NCBI GenBank assembly: GCA_011009095.1
Contig: VTPC01090933.1
Span: forward strand, 20,361-84,360
Length of the DNA stretch: 64,000 nucleotides
Reading direction: 5' to 3'
Source: Ignelater luminosus
Lineage: Eukaryota > Arthropoda > Insecta > Coleoptera > Elateridae
The notes beneath the pieces were generated by a model. It was not told the origin of the DNA. It saw nothing but the letters and a program-made list of their open reading frames with translations, and did not search any database. Positions 53,001 through 59,000 of the stretch are shown piece by piece; the stretch's first letter is position 1; every line of letters begins with the position of its first letter. The position numbers were made by a program, and so were the translations under genes.

Positions 53001-56000
53001 AGGCTTTAAACAAAATTCTACAATCCCAGCAAAACCACGTACCCCCGTAACCACGGTTCACCCCACCTCCAGCTATAAGGTCAGTGATAAACAGTGACTC
53101 TGTCCGAAATTAAAGCAAGAATGGCGCTCTCACGCTAGTCATGGGACATACGACTGTTTTTACCGTGCCAGTTTAATTCATTCAACTCATTTTAAAGAGT
53201 CGTTCACATTGAGTCGTTCATTTGAACTGATTGTGAAAGCACGCGCGTTTCATACATACTACCGTAGAAATGTACGATAGGTGCGATATCGTTTTCACCT
53301 AAATTATTGAATAATATTTAGTCAATTCTCAAGATCTCTACTCTATTAGATTTTTCAACTCCTTAGAGAACAGAAATGAAGTGTTTTATTTATTTGATAA
53401 TCCTTAGAAAATATTATACTTCGATAATCAATAAATACACTAAACTTGTATTGCTCTCGGAAATTCAACATGCTTTTCTACTTTCCGAGCATGTATGCAC
53501 TATCTCGTTCAAAAGAGAATCGTCACTTTCTTGCATTGAACTGTGTAAGTTCAAATACATATTCAGTTCACTGTTTCTTCGTTCGTTCATTCCCCACTTC
53601 TCAGTAGAGTCAGTAGGAACTTTAGAAATTTGCACTTATGTGATACTGAACTGAATAAACAAATGAACGAACCGTTCAATCGAAAAGAGTCGTATGTTTA
53701 CCGCTCATTTAAGTGAGTCGTTTATTGTGAACGACTCATTCATGAACGACCCATCTCTACTTACGACAGAGCGAGAACTCACCCGACGACCGCAAACTCG
53801 GTTAATCAATAACAAAAGTCCACATTCAAAAGATTTGAGCAAAATTGCCCCAATAAACTGTCTCGACTTAAAAATATAAAGTTTTCCTATTGGAGAAGAA
53901 AATTAACAAAAGTTTCTTTAAGTAAATACGTGACAAATAATTATAATTACTAATCAAAAGTAAAGAAATAAGCATCCATCCAGGATTTCCTAATTTGATC
54001 CCTATCCGAGACATGACACAAAAATCATATGATTACCAAAATAAAGAAAGTTTATCTCTAGCAGAGATAACTTCAACGAACTAGAAAAGGATGCAAGAAA
54101 TTAAACATCGCCTAACATCACCTGCCTACATATTCAAAATTTACACGTAAAACTAATAAATCATAGTTAAGATGAGCAGAGAACAATTAAATTTGCTAAC
54201 TGGACTTAAGATGATATTAAATTGCCAGCTGTACCAAAAGACACCTGTAAAATTCCTTTTCTCTGCAATAAGAAATTAAATAGATTGAAGACATTTATAC
54301 TCTATGTTCCGTTTGTAATAAGAAACACTTTAAGATTTGTCAACCCGCTAACTCATATCATTAATTTAAAGGAACTAATTAAAGATAACCATCGCTATCA
54401 ATGCAACCTCAGGTAGAAAAAACCGAAAATCTCCTCCAATGAGAGAAAAGACTTCAAAAAGTCCTAGATCGCACAGATCGAAGGGTTAACTAAACAATTA
54501 TGTAACGAGCCCAAAAAGTGAATGTTACATAGCAATTATAACATTAATCTTTAAAAAAGAAGATAGTGAAGAGCATCACGATAAAATTAAATAGAAGAAT
54601 CGCGTTCTAATCAATACAGTATAGCACCTGAAGAAAATTAAAATTTCAGAACTGTGTTACGCCCATATCTCTCTATTATAGTTGAAAATGGAAAAACACA
54701 GAAATATACAAACGTGCCAGAAAGCTTTAAATAAAATAAACGTTAAGATCAACATCTAGAAAAGAATGGACAACATCATACAATACATCTAGAGAAACAA
54801 AAACTACGCCAAGTACAAGAATTCAAATATATAGGATCGGGGATGGAAAATAGAAGAAAAAATAAAAGAGAGAATAACAAAATATTTAATAGCATTATTT
54901 TCCTAGGAAAGGGAAAAACTGTAAAAAAAACAAGAGGCAAACATTTAAGAAACTGGTGCCTCCTATACTTATTAGTTATTACATGGAGCGAAAATATGAT
55001 CAATGATAGAAAGACAAAAAGAAAAAATGGCAACTATAGAAATAAAATTCTTAAGAAGAATAGAGAACAGAAGCATAATAGACAATGTTGAAGCTTAATG
55101 CACAAACTCAATTTAAAGGTGACATGAATAGACGAAGGACAGGTACGATGGTACGAAAAAGGATAAAATGGTTAGGGTGATGTTCCAAGCAAAACCTTCC
55201 AAAAAAAAATTAAGACGACGACCAAGAAGAATATGGCTAGAAGAAATGAGAAACGCGACATAAAAAGAAGAGTGTCGTGGAATAAAACTAAACAAGCTAT
55301 TCAAGATAAAAAGAAGTGGGAAGAAATATGGAGAGAGTCGCAGATGCTTTGCACCCATAAAGGTAGATAGACCAAGGTACTAAGAAAGGTTTTGTGAATT
55401 TTCTGCGAGTGCCTTTGTAAGGGCCGATCATCATTTTTTAGACTTGAAATTACCAACTTTAGTAATAAATCCATAAAAAGGATATGTGAGAGCATGCCTC
55501 AGGCTATAAACCATCGATAAAGATTGTCCTTCAGCAAGCTTTACTTAGCGAAATCTAATTCCTACCTGGTATTTTAAATGTATTTTAAATTTTTGGTTAC
55601 ACCCACCATTTTGATGGATTTGTGAATTGTCACAAATTCAAATTTATTACTCAATAATTATTTAATTATCTTCTGTATTGACCTCTCGCGATAAAAAGTT
55701 TAATTGCTTGGTATTTGATTTATTATCGAATTTATTTTTTATACAAATATAAATTCCTGGTTTAACAATTAAAGAAATAAAGTAGGAGATAACCAGTTTA
55801 TGTCCATTTATTGTTACTGAAAACTGAGAATTACTACAGAAATGTTAATTTATCTAACTTCTGCGTATATTCTTATAACAAAATCGATTCTACTTACTTA
55901 ATGTTATTCAACAAACTCAATTTTACTGAAATACGGTTTTAAATTAAAAATTGCCTCGGAAATCTCAAGGAATAAAATAACAAACTTGATTGGATTTTTA

Positions 56001-59000
56001 GCTAACATTGCTAGAGTGAAATTCAATAAAGCAAAGCTGCGCTGGTATATTAACTTCATTATCTGTATATATGAAATGATAAGATTAGTTCGACTATTTG
56101 TAGTTACTGCAAAAAGATTACTAAATATTGAATACATATAAAAAAAGTCTCATCCGTGACAATGCTTTGACACATTGCCGTGACCAGGATTCGAACCTGG
56201 GTTACTACGGCCACAACGTAGGGTCCTAACCACTAGACGATCACGGCTACTGAGACTGTTATACTTTACTGACAAATTTAAATTAATCATATTGAAAGTA
56301 TAGAAATTGTTCTACTTTTATGGCGTCCATTGCAATAATATTATTGTACCAACCGGTTCCGCTTTCTATTGTGTGAATTTGTTAACAAGAAGTTACTTCA
56401 CCTCCTATATGGTTCTGTAAGGAAAGTTGCCTAAAATTGAATGCAACGATAGCTTTTTCTTGAAATTTTCAGCAGTAAAAACTGCCATACATATGAATTT
56501 ACAATACAAACAAAAATTATAGTAAAATTTACATCTACAAAGAGAAAAAACCTCATTCATTATTCACAGTCGAAAATAAACCAACAAAAGATATTTTATT
56601 GTCCAGTACTGTGACAATGTTGATATTGATATTAAAAGTATCCAGAAACCAAACAAAACGTGCACGTATAAATTTAAATCGATCATACCCTTCTCATTAC
56701 AAAACAAACACCGCATAACACCCCATGTAAATTAATACTCCACAATTTTTCAAACTAAAAAATTATCATCGTTATCTCTTCTAAAGTAAACATGCCCATT
56801 TAGTCGTAGTAATCAATATCAAAAGCAGCACGAAAACAAACAAGAATTAAGAAGAAAAACGGCGACATTGAACACAACAAAGTAATATAATTTGGATGGA
56901 TTAAAGGAGCCGGTTTTGTTACTTTCCCCCCTTTCTTTTAGAACAAACTCAAACTTGAAACAGTAATCTACAAGATAAACATTCAGCTCTCTCTCGGTTT
57001 CTTTATCTAGAGTAGCCCTTTACATCCGAAGCATTTCCTCCAGCAATCAGATTTTAAAAGTGAAAAGAAGTGTAAGTTTAGAAGCTTGTTAGAAGATAAA
57101 AGAATACAAGAAAAAAAGGATCCAGGAAGTAAATCCTATTTTGTCTCTTGGACCTAACTTTACGTGGGCTCCTAAATCCAAATGAAATTTCAGTAAAATA
57201 GAGAAATACAGAAAGTTGTTATCCTTTTACAACGCATAAAATAAGATAAATTGCAAGTATTTATAAATATTTTTGCAAAACGATCTATTTTGTCAATTTA
57301 CACAATAAGAAAAATAATTTTGACCTCTAACTCAAATTTTAATATAAAACACAGAAATTGTAGCTACAAGCAATTTTAGAAAGTTAAGATAAATATTTAT
57401 TCGTGACAACCATATCAATATTTATTTGTCAAGTTGTGTTTTATTGTGTAATTGAATGTAAAATTCCACAAAGTAAACAAAAATAAACAGCTACAAAATT
57501 TGCTTTCTTGTTTTTGTTTTTCCATTTCGATATTTTAACTAGAATTGCTACAACATGCATTTGTAACCATTTTATTTGAAATTTCCAATTTTCTTGATGC
57601 ACAAAAATCTTCCAACAAAACGAAAGCTACTGTACCTACACAGTTACGTACACCCGCAATCACTGAAAATGAGACAAAACGTTACAGAAAATGCTTAGAA
57701 TCTGATCAGCTAACATTTCTTCTTCTACTAATACCCTATTTACACCTTTGCTTTAAAATCATTAGGGGAGCAATTAATCGGACATTAACAATACTTTACT
57801 ATTGAAATCCTTATGGTACGAGAATTAATTCTACACCCTCTGTAAAGAGATGACACGAAATTTTAATCTATTACTTCCTTCGATTTTGAAACGGTTTCGT
57901 TCTGAGATCGGACTTATATAGCTTATTGATTATAGTACAATCTCTGCTCTATTCAGGACAACAGTCTTTTATTTGTAATTAACTACATTCAATTTGTTAG
58001 GTTAGAAAATACGTATTTTCCAATCACATTTCTTTATGAAACTCTTGCTAAATAATTCACAACTTCTGACAGGATAGGGAAGTAAACACTTAAATTTCAA
58101 ATACCTAATAATCCCTTAATTATATCTACTGACAAGGAGCTCTTTAAAATTACTTACAACTCTAAATTTCCAACATTTAGAATAAAAAAGCCATGATAGG
58201 CAATATCTTTGACTTGTTTGAAGAAAATCTTACTACCTGAGGTTGTAAGACTCTCATAAACCCGATGCGGAACCGTGCAAGCACTGGCGTAACTAACACC
58301 CACGTGAACCCCGCTTTCTTAGGTGCCATAACTATTCAGATGGCGCATAACACGAACAACCGGAAATTGGAAATATCCTTCAATCTGCAGAATTAATAAA
58401 CGACATCAAGCAGGGTCAATGCAGCGGGTCCTATCATCCTTATCTTTATTTTTGACTTGTAAGCAGTTGGAGTTATTTGTAACTTCTCTTTAATCCAATG
58501 TAGTTAAAAGACTGCAACTCTCTTCTGGTGGGATGAGCGTGGAATTGAAGAATCGGCGTCGCGTTGAGTTAGCAAAGGCAAGCTAAAAGAGCCGGCGAGA
58601 ATCTTTGCAAATTGGTTGCTAGTTGTGGTGATAACCTTGCTGGAATCGGTAAAATCAACGTTTTATCAACAAACTACAGAAAATGGCGAAAAGTAAGCTT
58701 GGCTGAAAGAAAAGGAAAAACAAGGAGGTTTTTTAGATGGAAACTTCCAAGAACGTCAAAACATCTCTGCATTCTGTTTATCGAACAACTAACTTTGTTG
58801 TTTCTTCTGCATGCAGTTGTTGCGATTAATACTTTCTGAAACCAACGGATACAATGAATATACGAGGGCTGTTTGACGGAAGCGTGACTTTCCGCTAGAT
58901 GGCGCTGATATCGGTAAATCGAAAACATTAGCATATACGTCAGTCTTTTAGAGGCTTAACCTCCAAATTTCATGTCAATCTGTGAAATAGTATACATTTG

